Origin: Streptomyces sp. WZ-12
Lineage (GTDB): Bacteria; Actinomycetota; Actinomycetes; Streptomycetales; Streptomycetaceae
DNA length: 64,000 nucleotides
Direction of reading: 5' to 3'
Assembly (NCBI RefSeq): GCF_028898845.1
Contig: NZ_CP118574.1
Location: forward strand, 2,232,001-2,296,000
Shown here: positions 49,741-58,235 of the stretch, one piece after another
How the letters are laid out: each line of letters opens with the position of its first letter
Position numbering within the stretch: position 1 is the stretch's first letter
Notes under the pieces: model-generated
Told to the model about the DNA's origin: nothing
Databases searched by the model: none
The model's input: the letters and a program-made list of their open reading frames with translations, nothing else
Translations under genes and position numbers: made by a program

Positions 49741-50634
49741 TCAAGCCGCGGCGTAGCTGAGGCGGAGCAGATCCTGGGCGCGCTCCAGGTCCCGCTCGGT
49801 GCGCAGTTGGACCTCCAAGTCGCCAGTGCCGTGGTGGCCCAGTCCCGTCACGTCCCGGGTGAAGCCGGGGATGAGGTCGACCGTCTTGGGGTCGGCCTTG
49901 AGGTAGATGAGGAGTTTGGTCTGCTGCGGCGGGATGAGGCAGGCGAAGTTCCGCAGCCGCTGGTAGGCGGCGTACTGCTTGCGCTGGACCCGCGTGACAC
50001 CGTCCCCGACACCGAGCAGCGCCTCGTCGACCGCCCCCGCCAAGTCCGCCAGCGCTCCATCCTGCCGGCGGGTAGGCGGCTGTCCGCCCGTGCAACGACG
50101 AGTCCGCTTGCTCGGGGCGGAGTGCCCCGTGACGGAGGCGACGGTCTCCAGGCCGATGTGGTCCTTGCCGAAGTACCGGTAGCGGACCAGGTCGATGCTG
50201 CGCCGGTGCTCGCGCACCGCGTGGGCGTCGTAGCGGGTGAAGTCGCCGGCCACGCAGATCAACCGCGGCGCGCTCCACAGGATCTGGGACGCGGCCGTCG
50301 CCCCGAGTCGGTCGCGGACCAAGGCGCGGAAGGCGTCCTTGTGCGCCACGAGCCAGGACAGGTAGTACAGACCCTGGTTGATCACGCCGGCGTCGGTGCC
50401 ACGCTTGTACTCGACGACGACCGGCGATCCGTTCTCGTCGATGCCCAGCGAATCGATCCGCCCACCGTCGCCATCACAGTCGATGACGTACTCACTCGAC
50501 AGGAACATCACGCCCAGCATCGTGTCCATGTGCGCCTCGATGAGGCCCTGCACAACCACCTCGGCCTCAGCCAGTCGCGGCGTAACCTCGTTCACACCGA
50601 CCTCCGTTGCGTGGAACAACTTCAGGCTCGACAC
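49741..50634 (-). CDS. NucS-like (DUF91) nuclease domain with C-terminal DUF5655 domain
   Basis: The 297-aa protein starts SSLKLFHATEVGV. The nuclease-like core is HMDTMLGVMFLSSEYVIDCDGDGGRIDSLGIDENGSPVVVEYKRG, with Asp and ExK metal-binding residues of the PD-(D/E)xK type, followed by GVINQGLYYLSWL. The C-terminus (LLIYLKADPKTVDLIPGFTRDV, LEVQLRTERDLERAQDLLRLSY) is the DUF5655 module. Related proteins are widespread in actinobacteria and tied to DNA processing by inference. GTG 50634 matches the family N-terminus; ATG 50682 is an alternative. Confidence 0.72.
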   Translation of the reverse strand: MSSLKLFHATEVGVNEVTPRLAEAEVVVQGLIEAHMDTMLGVMFLSSEYVIDCDGDGGRIDSLGIDENGSPVVVEYKRGTDAGVINQGLYYLSWLVAHKDAFRALVRDRLGATAASQILWSAPRLICVAGDFTRYDAHAVREHRRSIDLVRYRYFGKDHIGLETVASVTGHSAPSKRTRRCTGGQPPTRRQDGALADLAGAVDEALLGVGDGVTRVQRKQYAAYQRLRNFACLIPPQQTKLLIYLKADPKTVDLIPGFTRDVTGLGHHGTGDLEVQLRTERDLERAQDLLRLSYAAA

Positions 50635-50880
50635 CTCCCCTTCCTCGACTCGGACCGGCGACAACACCGAGGGGGGCCACATCTATTTCCTCACGGGCTT
50701 CCTGACCGCGAAAATCTCGTGAGGCGCTGCTGGCACGAACCACAAGAGTCTCCTGCATCCCACGAGTTCGAGAAGACGGCCCGTCCCACATACGTCCCAC
50801 GAATCGCTTGACGTGCCGTCATATTCTCAAAGGTGCGCAGGTCAAGGGGTATTCGACGTCAATGGATCCAGTGCCTTCTA

Positions 50881-50898
50881 AGACGTCGTTTCTTTTGG
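50881..50898 (+). repeat. Left terminal inverted repeat of the IS
   Basis: AGACGTCGTTTCTTTTGG is the exact reverse complement of 52161-52178. It is preceded by TA. Confidence 0.85.
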
Positions 50899-50921
50899 GC
50901 TTATTGGTCGTTGGTCAGGCC

Positions 50922-51740
50922 ATGACGGATCTGGTTGAGCGGTTGGTGCCGGAGGAGTTATGGGTGCTGTTCCGGCGCGTGGTGCCGCCGACGGAAGTGA
51001 AGCGTCCGCAGGGCGGGGGCCGGCGCCGGGCGGGTGACCGCGAGACTCTGGCCGCGATCGTCTTCGTGGCGACCTCGGGCTGCACGTGGCGGCAGTTGCC
51101 GCCGGTGTTCGGGCCGTGCTGGCAGACCGTCTATCGGCGCTTCGCCCGGTGGAGCAGGGACCGGGTCTGGGCCCGGCTCCACCGGGTCATCCTCGACGAG
51201 CTCGGAGCCCGCGGCGAGGTGGACTGGTCGCGCTGTGCGATCGACTCGGTCAGTGTCCGGGCGGCAAAAGGGGGCCACTGACAGGACCGAATCCGACCGA
51301 TCGCGGCAAGAGCGGATCGAAAATCCACCTCATCACCGATCGCAACGGGCTGCCACTGTCGCTGGGTATCTCCGGGGCCAACATGCACGACAGCCAAGGG
51401 CTGGAGCCACTGGTCCGCGGCATCCCGCCAATCCGTTCCCGCCGCGGACCGCGCAGGCGCCGGCCGGCGAAGCTGCATGCCGACAAGGGCTACGACTACG
51501 ACCACCTGCGCAGATGGCTCCGCAAGCGTGGCATCCGCCATCGCATCGCCCCGCAGGGGCATAGAGTCCTCCACGCGACTGGGCCTGCATCGCTGGGTGG
51601 TCGAGAGGACCGTTTCCTGGCTGGCCGGCTGCCGTCGACTCCACCGCCGATACGAACGCAAGGCCGAACACTTCCTCGCCTTCGTCGGCATAGCCGCAGC
51701 CCTCATCGGCTACCGCAGACTGGGGCGGCTCATGACCTGA
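50922..51740 (+). pseudogene. IS5-family transposase, broken second half
   Basis: ORF A (50922-51281) starts MTDLVERLVPEELWVLFRRV and includes the first catalytic Asp in CAIDSVSVRA. A run AAAAGGGGG at 51266-51274 would allow the -1 frameshift typical of this group, giving GPNPTDRGKSGSKIHLITDR and the second Asp in GANMHDSQ. One extra C in CCCC at 51549-51552 then throws the frame off. The proper end (STRLGLHRWVVERTVSWLAGC with the catalytic Glu, to LGRLMT) is in the third frame. The element is probably not self-mobile. Confidence 0.8.
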
Positions 51741-52086
51741 GCTGCTGCACCTGAGGGTCGTAGCAGACAAGCCCCATCGAGGAGGCGACTTCTGCCGCAT
51801 AGGCCGATGCCTCGTCGGCCATGCTGTAGCGCATCGGGAAGTAGATCAGCGGCCCCTTGGCCTCCCCGATCAGCGGCCCGGTGGACCAGGGAGAGACGTC
51901 GTCCTCGTCCTCTGCGAGGTCAGGCCACCGCTCCAGAAGTGTGGCGACGTACTCGGCTATGCGATCGGTCGGTGGATGCTTCACATCGGTGTGCGTGTAG
52001 CGGTTGAACAGGTCATGGAAGATCTTCCCGGCAGTGGCGTCATCCGCGGGGCGGTGCCCCTCCCAGACAGCAAGGTCGTAGCTCAT
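51730..52086 (-). CDS. Passenger gene inside the IS, immunity-like protein
   Basis: The 118-aa acidic protein MSYDLAVWEGHRP contains RIAEYVATLLERWPDL, SPWSTGPLIGEAKGPLIYFPMRYSMADEASAYAAEVASSMGLVCYDPQ. This matches a small actinobacterial family often found beside polymorphic toxin and immunity loci, as I recall it. The function is unproven. It faces the transposase and overlaps its end by 11 bases, yet lies inside the right inverted repeat. No good ribosome-binding site is seen. Confidence 0.7.
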   Translation of the reverse strand: MSYDLAVWEGHRPADDATAGKIFHDLFNRYTHTDVKHPPTDRIAEYVATLLERWPDLAEDEDDVSPWSTGPLIGEAKGPLIYFPMRYSMADEASAYAAEVASSMGLVCYDPQVQQLRS

Positions 52087-52160
52087 GCACGCGAGGCTGC
52101 CACACGTCACTGACACTCATAGATCAGCACTCAACGGAATGCGACCAGAGGGACCCACCA

Positions 52161-52178
52161 CCAAAAGAAACGACGTCT
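52161..52178 (-). repeat. Right terminal inverted repeat of the IS
   Basis: It is the exact reverse complement of the left end at 50881-50898 and is followed by TA. It lies 75 bases upstream of the passenger start, so the passenger gene is within the element. Confidence 0.85.
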
Positions 52179-52439
52179 TATGGGCCTGCTCGCCGGGCGG
52201 TGACGTCCAGTCCTCCGGGCCGCTCGGGCTACCACCGCGAGCTCATGGCCTGGCTCAACCGCTCCTCCAACTGAACAACGCCCCAGCCTGCCAACCGCCG
52301 GCGGGCCGGGCAAGGCGTCACGTCGTCCCGTCGCCGCGGCGCGCTGCTGGACTCGGGCCGGGACTGCCCGCGGTGCGAGGACCGGCAACTCGACCGCCGT
52401 GCGCAGCGCCGCGCAGTCGCGGCGGCCGTCGAGGCCGCG

Positions 52440-52907
52440 ATGCCGGCGGCTTCCGAGGTGGAGCGGCGAGCGGCGTTCGAGCGGCAGCTGCACCAGGACG
52501 TCACGGCCAAGGCGTGGGCCCGGGAGCGGGAATGGGAGCAGATCCGCGCCCGGCAGGCCGCCGCCATGGGCCCGGCGGCGGCCGCGCGGTGTGAGGACGC
52601 CGTCTCGGCCGAGCCGGTGGTTCCGGTCGTGCTGCCCGCGCCCCGCCCCGCGGCCGTGGCCTCGGTGCCGGGCCCGAAGTCCCCTGGCCTCGATGAGGAG
52701 TTGGTCCTTGAAGACCTGACCCGCGAACAGGTGCTGGACTGGCGCAACCGCGCCGCCGCCGACCACCAGATCGTCCACGACCACATCGCCCGGTACGGCG
52801 AGCACTCAGCGCAGCACCTGTTCACCCGGTCGTTCGTCGCGACCGTGCAGCGCCTGTCCGGCCTCGGGCACCTGCACCTCGGCTACACCCCGTGGGGGCA
52901 GGCATGA
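52440..52907 (+). CDS. Hypothetical protein, possibly 5'-truncated
   Basis: From ATG 52440 the protein has 155 aa, with a charged helical region (VERRAAFERQLHQDVTAKAWAREREWEQIRARQAAA) and a C-terminal part EDLTREQVLDWRNRAAADHQIVHDHIARYGEHSAQHLF. The open frame starts at 52275 and includes a Cys pair (RDCPRCEDRQLDRRAQR) that looks coding, but no start codon is there. The IS inserted about 95 bases further upstream, so the 5' end may be lost. It overlaps the DUF721 gene by four bases. Confidence 0.5.
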   Translation: MPAASEVERRAAFERQLHQDVTAKAWAREREWEQIRARQAAAMGPAAAARCEDAVSAEPVVPVVLPAPRPAAVASVPGPKSPGLDEELVLEDLTREQVLDWRNRAAADHQIVHDHIARYGEHSAQHLFTRSFVATVQRLSGLGHLHLGYTPWGQA

Positions 52908-53587
52908 GCGGTGACGAGATCTCCGGCGTCGATCTGGCCCGGGTCGCACTGCGAGCCGCGATGGAGGCGGCGCGTAAGAGTGGCGGCCGCGCGGCGAAGC
53001 CAAAGCCCCGCGCTGGTGCACCGGTGCGGCGTGATGGGCGCGATCCGATGGGGCTGAGCGACGTGCTGAGTGCGCTGGTTGCCGAGCGGGCCTGGGAACT
53101 CCCGGCCGCCGGCGCCTCCCTGCGGGAGCGGTGGGCGGCCATCGCCCCCGAGTTGGCCGGGCACGTCGCAGTCGTGAGCTACGACGCTGAAGCGGGCCGG
53201 CTCACCGTGTGCCCGGAATCACCGGCCTGGGCCACGAAGACGCGCCTGGAGCAGGCCCGCGTCATCGCGGCCGCCAACGCCTCGGCCGGCCGCACGGTCA
53301 TCCGCGCCTTACGGATCCTCACACCCGGCTCCGTGCCCGCCCCCGAGCCGACCACCATCGCGGTGCCCGCCGCCGCACCCAAAGGAGTGGACATGACTGC
53401 CCCGACGATCAACGGGCACGAACTGAGCGAAGGAGACGCTCTGGGACATGACCAGGTTCCAGACTGCTGCCACGACGAGATGACCGTCGAACCGCTCGAT
53501 GAAGGCTTCACTGACTACCGCTGCACTACCTGCGGCGGCGTGCTGACCATCGACGAGAAGGGCATCGTCTTCGACATCAGCGGCTGA
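52904..53587 (+). CDS. DUF721 (DciA-like) protein with C-terminal zinc-ribbon-like segment
   Basis: The 227-aa protein has the DUF721 core: LSDVLSALVAERAWELPAAGASLRERWAAIAPELAGHV, then GRLTVCPESPAWATKTRLEQARVI. DciA-type proteins load the replicative helicase. After residue 163 there is an abrupt change to a segment with CCHDEM and CTTCGG. An internal in-frame ATG at 53393 follows a strong AAAGGAG, so the last 64 residues may also be made alone. It is coupled to the upstream gene (ATGA). Confidence 0.72.
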   Translation: MSGDEISGVDLARVALRAAMEAARKSGGRAAKPKPRAGAPVRRDGRDPMGLSDVLSALVAERAWELPAAGASLRERWAAIAPELAGHVAVVSYDAEAGRLTVCPESPAWATKTRLEQARVIAAANASAGRTVIRALRILTPGSVPAPEPTTIAVPAAAPKGVDMTAPTINGHELSEGDALGHDQVPDCCHDEMTVEPLDEGFTDYRCTTCGGVLTIDEKGIVFDISG

Positions 53588-53660
53588 CTGTCACCCGCCT
53601 CTGAGGCGGCACCAACCTCATGCGACAGCACAGCTAGGCGCGGAATTGGTGGAGACGTGG

Positions 53661-54281
53661 TCATCCGACGGGGACCTGTGCGTAGGTCTCCCATTCGTAC
53701 ATCTGCCGGTCACGGTGAAGGACGATCAGGTCGGCGGTGGCGATCGGGGCCGTGGCCGGTGGTGCGGTGACCGAGCTCATGGCCTGGCTGACCGGTTGGG
53801 CTGGGGCGTCGGTGTTGCTGTAGGCGACGGAGACGTGCGGGCGGAAGTCGTCTTCGGCTTCCGGGACGGTAGGCCATACCTCGGCGATGGCCGCGCGCAG
53901 GGCGCGGCGGACCGCGGCCACGTCGTGTGCGGGGTGGGCGGGGATCACCACCGCCTCGGGGGAGACGAGGACCTGGGAGAGGGTGAGGTGCAGCGGGGGA
54001 AGGGCGGCGAGCCGGGGGCGGGCGGCGTCGACGACGGCCTGGACGTCGCGTTCGTCGACGTCGTCGGTGAAGCCGAGTCCTTGCATGGTCAGGTGGAGCC
54101 ACCGGTTGGGGATCGGGTCCAGGCCGGGCAGGTGCGCCAGGGCGTCGCGGTGGGCGCCGACGTAGCGGTGGACGTCCGGTTGGTCGGCGAAGGTGAGGTG
54201 CCAGGTGTAGAAGCGGCGGCCGACGTTCCAACCGGGGCGCCACCACCAGTGATTGGCCATGCGGAAGTCTGTCGTCGTCAT
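53661..54281 (-). CDS. 2'-5' RNA ligase-family (2H phosphoesterase) protein
   Basis: The 206-aa protein has the paired His motifs of 2H enzymes, RWLHLTMQGLGF (about residue 65) and FRPHVSVAYSN (about 150), which act on 2'-5' or cyclic phosphodiester bonds. The ATG at 54281 overlaps the stop of the upstream XRE/TPR gene (ATGA), so they form an operon. The substrate is unknown. Confidence 0.83.
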   Translation of the reverse strand: MTTTDFRMANHWWWRPGWNVGRRFYTWHLTFADQPDVHRYVGAHRDALAHLPGLDPIPNRWLHLTMQGLGFTDDVDERDVQAVVDAARPRLAALPPLHLTLSQVLVSPEAVVIPAHPAHDVAAVRRALRAAIAEVWPTVPEAEDDFRPHVSVAYSNTDAPAQPVSQAMSSVTAPPATAPIATADLIVLHRDRQMYEWETYAQVPVG

Positions 54282-55717
54282 GGGGGTACCCAATCAGCGG
54301 CGGGGCTCGGCTGGCGAGAGGGCGTGCCGGGGCGTGGAGGTGCAGAAGGTACGGATCTGGCCAAGCAGTTCACGGCCGGGTTGGCTGTCCGCCAGGGGGT
54401 TCGGGAGGTCGTCTCGGCGAGTTCGCGGAGGCGGTTGGTGACGGGGGCCATCCGGTGTTCCGGTGACAGGTCCAGTACGGGGTGCAGGGCTTCGAGGGCG
54501 GCGTCGGGCTCGCCCAGGGCCAGTCGGGCGGAGGCGGTGCTGACGTGTAGCTGCGCGGTGGTGCCGTAGGCGTGGGGTGGTTGTGCGAGTGCGGCCTGCG
54601 CCTCGTGCAATGCGGTGCGGGCGTGCCCGGTGCGGAGGTGGACGCCGGCGGCGTAGTTGGCGCGGCGGACGTCTGGGCAGGACAGCAGCCCGCCGACCTC
54701 GTCGTGGCCGGGCGTAGGGCGATCGCGGGCGGCGGTGGCGCGTGCCATGGCGGCCTGGGCCTCGCTGGCGGCGCCCAGTTCGGCCCACGCGTCAGCTTCC
54801 TGGCACGACAGGAGGGTGGCCGCGGTGCCGTGTGGTGCGTAGGACAGCCCGTGTTGTGCGTGCTGGATGGCGGTGTGGGGGTGACCGCTCCAGTAGGCGA
54901 TTTTCGAGCGGGTGGACAGGACCCAGGCACGAAGTTCGTCGTCGCCGGCCATCGTCGCGCACATCCAGGCGGTCCGGGCGTGGGTGTCAGCACCCTGGAG
55001 TTGACCGAGGTCGGAGCTTATCCACGCGAGCAGGGTGCACACGTATCCGGCGACGGCGTACAGCTGGATGGCCTGGCGTGGCGGCTGGTGTCCTTCCAGC
55101 AGATGGAAGGCGCGGTCGCGAAGTCGGCGGGCCCGGTTGAGCGTTGCCACGGGCGCGGAGGGGCTGAGGTAGTCCCTGGCCAGAGCGCGGGTGCTGGCCT
55201 GGAGCTGTTCCACGGTGAGGTCGCCGACGTTGGATGCCTCCAGCTGCAGGGCCCAGTCGGCGGACTCCTCGGCGACCTGGTGCACCAGGTCTTCGACCGG
55301 GGCTGCGACCGGCGGCGCGCTACTGGGCGGGCGTTGAAGCAGACGCAGTTCGTGCGGGGGCATCGCGGTGCGGTCTTGCAGGTCGAGGAGCTCGTCGACC
55401 TCGCAGCAGTACACGGCCGAGATGAGCAGCAGCGTCGGCGGCGTCGGTCGGCGTGAGGAACTGGCCGGCCAGCGTTCCCACTTGCCCATCAGTGACGCGT
55501 CCGCGGCCACCGCCTCGCCCGGACGCTGTGCTCCCAAGGCGTTGACGGCGTCCGCGGCCTGTTGAAGCGTCAACCCGAGCGCGTGGCGCCATGCCTCCCG
55601 GGGCCGGAAGCCGAACTGGCTGCGCATCTCCCCGGCGATGTCCCGCGGAGCGGCGCCCAGCGCGCAGAGCTCGCGTCGCAGTGCGTCGCGGCGGTTCTTC
55701 GACGGATATGGGGCCAC
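54278..55717 (-). CDS. XRE-type regulator with TPR-like domain
   Basis: In the 479-aa protein residues 25-110 hold an HTH (REAWRHALGLTLQQAADAVNALG) and the remainder is an array of helical pairs typical of tetratricopeptide sensor domains (LRDRAFHLLEGHQPPRQAIQLYAVAGYVCTLLAW, ALHEAQAALAQPPHAYGTTAQLHVSTASARLALG). The architecture matches Streptomyces regulators of the NsdA/RRNPP-like kind. The GTG start follows GGGAGG. It is coupled to the 2H phosphoesterase gene and divergent from a HATPase gene. Confidence 0.8.
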   Translation of the reverse strand: MAPYPSKNRRDALRRELCALGAAPRDIAGEMRSQFGFRPREAWRHALGLTLQQAADAVNALGAQRPGEAVAADASLMGKWERWPASSSRRPTPPTLLLISAVYCCEVDELLDLQDRTAMPPHELRLLQRPPSSAPPVAAPVEDLVHQVAEESADWALQLEASNVGDLTVEQLQASTRALARDYLSPSAPVATLNRARRLRDRAFHLLEGHQPPRQAIQLYAVAGYVCTLLAWISSDLGQLQGADTHARTAWMCATMAGDDELRAWVLSTRSKIAYWSGHPHTAIQHAQHGLSYAPHGTAATLLSCQEADAWAELGAASEAQAAMARATAARDRPTPGHDEVGGLLSCPDVRRANYAAGVHLRTGHARTALHEAQAALAQPPHAYGTTAQLHVSTASARLALGEPDAALEALHPVLDLSPEHRMAPVTNRLRELAETTSRTPWRTANPAVNCLARSVPSAPPRPGTPSRQPSPAADWVPP

Positions 55718-55948
55718 TCGTGCCTCCCGTTCTGGTCCTCCACCTCACAGTAGGCACTCAGGAAGCTGGCGGCATGGGCGGTCGTGCCCCAAAAAGTAGG
55801 GCACGCGAGCTCGTGACCGCGGCCTGCCGGCGCGGAACGCTGGCCGCAACACCAGCACCAGGACGGGGACGGCACAGTGGGAGAGCGGGGTACCCTCCCC
55901 CGCGGCTGCCGCAGGTGCGACTTCGACTACGACCGGCGGCGGGAACCG

Positions 55949-56416
55949 ATGACGATCACCATGACCGCGGCAAGGCCCCGAGCCACCGGGTACCCCGGCT
56001 ACAACACCACGCACCCCTGCGTGGGGGAAGCTGCCGCGGCCGCGCGGCGCCTGGTGCGCACCGCGTGTGCGACCTGGGGGCTGGAAGGGCATGCCGAGAT
56101 CGGCGCGTTGATCATCTCCGAACTCGTCGCCAACGCCGTGCGTCACACCACCAGTCACAGCATCCGCGTGATCGTGGACCGCCCCGCAGCAACCCAACTA
56201 CGCCTGGCCGTCGTCGACAAGGACCCGTACGCGCTGCCAGTGCTGCGGTTCCCGGGGGACGAGGACGAACGGGGGCGTGGCCTGTTGCTGGTCGACCGTC
56301 TCTCGGAGCGCTGGGGGTGCGATGTCCTCGGCTCGGCGGTGCGTCCCTGGGGCAAGCGATCCTGGGCCGAACTCCGCATAGCCGGCGGGCCGGACAATGC
56401 CCGGTCGCCGGTGTAG
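55949..56416 (+). CDS. RsbW-like ATP-binding protein (HATPase)
   Basis: The 155-aa protein has GHKL motifs: the N box LIISELVANAVRHTT, and G boxes in VVDKDPYALP and RGRGLLLVDRLSERWG. Such short kinases are anti-sigma or regulatory ATPases, abundant in Streptomyces. An in-frame GTG at 55877 would add 24 residues (GTLPRGCRRCDFDYDRR) that could be a small Cys-containing tail. It is divergent from the XRE/TPR regulator, a pairing typical of this genus. Confidence 0.83.
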   Translation: MTITMTAARPRATGYPGYNTTHPCVGEAAAAARRLVRTACATWGLEGHAEIGALIISELVANAVRHTTSHSIRVIVDRPAATQLRLAVVDKDPYALPVLRFPGDEDERGRGLLLVDRLSERWGCDVLGSAVRPWGKRSWAELRIAGGPDNARSPV

Positions 56417-56419
56417 ATC

Positions 56420-56460
56420 CCGGCGGGGCTCGGGTGGCACGGGCCCCGGTGCCCCGCCGG
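56420..56460 (+). terminator. Probable terminator hairpin
   Basis: CCGGCGGGGC at 56420-56429 pairs exactly with GCCCCGCCGG at 56451-56460, directly after the HATPase stop codon. The loop is 21 bases and there is no T-run, as is common in Streptomyces. Confidence 0.5.
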
Positions 56461-56964
56461 TCACCACTCGTCCCGACCGTGGCCGCCTCATCGCCTGGCC
56501 GGGACAACCGAATCGCGTGCGGCCAACGCCGGTCGCACGGGCTGGGCGGCGCCTTACCCCCGAGAGGTGCCGCCCGACCATGGCCGCCCGCTCTCTCCAC
56601 CCGGGGCGGGCGGCCCACAAACCTCGGCCGGACGCTTCGTCGCATCTCACCTCGGCCGGGGCCCGGTAGTGCACCACCAGATCCTGACTGCTGCGAAATA
56701 CGCATTCCCGCAGCGTATGCGGCAGTTCATCAGTTACAAGCGCCGCATTCAGTGTCCGACCAGCTACGACCTGATCCAGGAGTGTCCGGTCATGCCCGCC
56801 CCTTCCGACAACGACCTCCCCGCGAAATCCGCGGGACACGGGCGTCCCCCGAGCTCTGCTAGAAGGAACGACCGCCGAGGCCGCCCGCAGGGCCGAGGCC
56901 GCCTGTCCCTGGGTAGCGTGGTCTCCACCGCGGCACGGGCTTGCCTGGTTCGGTGCGGGGCGGC
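56461..56964. other. Intergenic region
   Basis: I see no convincing gene in about 500 bases. The stretch 56660-56800 is AT-richer than its surroundings. Open frames on either strand have no family-like sequence. It may be a remnant of lost DNA. Confidence 0.5.
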
Positions 56965-57837
56965 TCAGCCCAGGCTGGCCGTGATCATGTCAGCCACGGC
57001 TGCCATGCCATTCGGCTTGGGGTGGTATGGCGTGTGGCCGGATGGGACGTCGTACTTCTCCACCCACGGGGTGGCCGAGCAGGCGTCGTGGCCGATGCTG
57101 GCACTGGCCGCGTCGATCACGGTGGCCCGCTGAGCGGCGGCCGCCTGCTGAGTGGCTGACCGCAGACGGGCTGCCACGTTCCGCTCGAATCCGGCCTGCG
57201 CCGCGGTCAGCGGCACCCCGGAGCAGACACCACTGGTCGGCAGGACCGTGAGGTAGTTGACCAGGAGCACCTGTGCTTTCGGCGCGCGTCGGTGTACGGC
57301 GGCGACCACGTCACCGATCTTGGTGTGCACGGTCTTGAGTGCCGTGCCGATGGCGTCCTGATCGACGGCACCGCAGGGAGAGCGCTGGGTGTCCTGGCAG
57401 GAGTAGTCGATCAAACTGCCCAAGTAGTCCACGTCGTTGCCGCCGATGGTGACGGTGACCAGCCGGGTGTCGGCGGCGACCGCCGAGATCTGCGGCGGCT
57501 GGCCGTCCTGGCCGGTGGTGAGGATGTCCGCGGTGGTGGCGCCGCTACAGGTGACGTCGGTCAACGCGAGGCCGAGGCGGGCCGCGACCTTGCTGGCGTA
57601 GTTGTCCGCGGAGCGCTCGCACCCTGCCGGGCTACCGGGCTTGGTGGGAGTGATGCCGGGGCCCGCGGCGAACGAGCTGCCCATGGCCACGTACTTGACA
57701 CCCCGTGGCACTCCCGCGGTGGCCGCCTGCGCCGGGATGGCGGCGGTACCTGTGGTCAGGGCCGAGGCGACACCGATCAGGGCCACCGCCCGCAGGGCAT
57801 TTTCCCGCCAGCGTCCCTGTGCTGCCTGTACTGTCAC
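56965..57837 (-). CDS. Secreted SGNH/GDSL hydrolase
   Basis: The 290-aa protein has a signal peptide ending near PAQAATA (residue 40) and the SGNH blocks: block I VAMGSSFAAGPG with the nucleophilic Ser, block III VTIGGNDVDY, and block V PYHPKPNGMAA with the catalytic Asp/His region. Three pairs of Cys suggest disulphides, as in Streptomyces secreted lipases and esterases (S. coelicolor lipase fold). It is likely an extracellular esterase. Confidence 0.9.
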   Translation of the reverse strand: MTVQAAQGRWRENALRAVALIGVASALTTGTAAIPAQAATAGVPRGVKYVAMGSSFAAGPGITPTKPGSPAGCERSADNYASKVAARLGLALTDVTCSGATTADILTTGQDGQPPQISAVAADTRLVTVTIGGNDVDYLGSLIDYSCQDTQRSPCGAVDQDAIGTALKTVHTKIGDVVAAVHRRAPKAQVLLVNYLTVLPTSGVCSGVPLTAAQAGFERNVAARLRSATQQAAAAQRATVIDAASASIGHDACSATPWVEKYDVPSGHTPYHPKPNGMAAVADMITASLG

Positions 57838-58020
57838 ACGAGGCTCCTTGTGCTGTGCTGGTGACGGGAACAGACTTGCCCGTCACCGGAATTGGACAGT
57901 CTTCTGAGATACGACCTGCCCAAGGATGATGGCAGGAGGAGCAAGGCGCCGTTGTTTAACGGAAGTTGTATTGGAGACCTGAGGCGATTCCAGGGTGTTC
58001 ACGCTCATGGCCGCCAGTCG

Positions 58021-58152
58021 GCTGGATGGCACGCCCTCGTCGTCGAGTTCGACCGACGGGACTGCCGGGCCTGCCCCTCACGGAAACGGTGCACCAGGGC
58101 GGCCCGTGGCTCCCGCATGCTCACCCTCCGCCTCAAGGAATCCACGAGACCA
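58021..58152 (+). pseudogene. IS1182-family transposase remnant
   Basis: The frame reads HALVVEFDRRDCRACPSRKRCT and then SRMLTLRLKE. This is the Cys-rich C-terminal signature (CxxCPxxxxCT) of IS1182-type transposases. Nothing else of the gene is seen, so it is a short fossil. The rest of the gap 57838-58235 carries no gene I recognise, apart from the probable promoter of the SGNH hydrolase. Confidence 0.6.
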
Positions 58153-58235
58153 CTTCGGCAGCACGCCCATGACGGACAACTCGGTCGCCTCGATCCCGAA
58201 TGCGCCGACCGCCAGTGTGGGCAGATGGCGCGGCA

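Larger units (their letters stand above)
50881..52178. mobile_element. IS5-family insertion sequence with passenger gene
   Basis: The ends are 18-bp perfect inverted repeats, AGACGTCGTTTCTTTTGG at 50881-50898 and its complement at 52161-52178, each flanked by TA (50879-50880 and 52179-52180), the expected target duplication for the IS427-type group. At 1298 bp it is longer than usual for this group (about 0.85-0.95 kb); the extra length holds a separate gene on the opposite strand. Confidence 0.8.
30950..53587. mobile_element. Integrative/conjugative-element-like block (degraded)
   Basis: The block begins with a truncated TraG/VirD4 fragment fused to the upstream edge of pcaL. It contains DUF317 genes, a recombinase quartet, a DNA methyltransferase, DnaB-N-domain proteins, an IS5-family copy and a DUF721 protein, all families common on Streptomyces integrative elements and plasmids. 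The left edge is sharp. The right edge is only a guess, after the DUF721 gene. I found no tRNA gene or flanking att repeats. Confidence 0.55.

Noticed and set aside
53588..53660. Small hairpin CCGCCTC-GAGGCGG after the DUF721 gene as a terminator.
   Set aside because: The loop would be a single base and the effective stem is short; too weak to claim.
56567..57133. Plus-strand open frame of 188 codons after the HATPase gene.
   Set aside because: Composition is unlike coding DNA of this genome, its end overlaps the SGNH hydrolase and no domain is visible.
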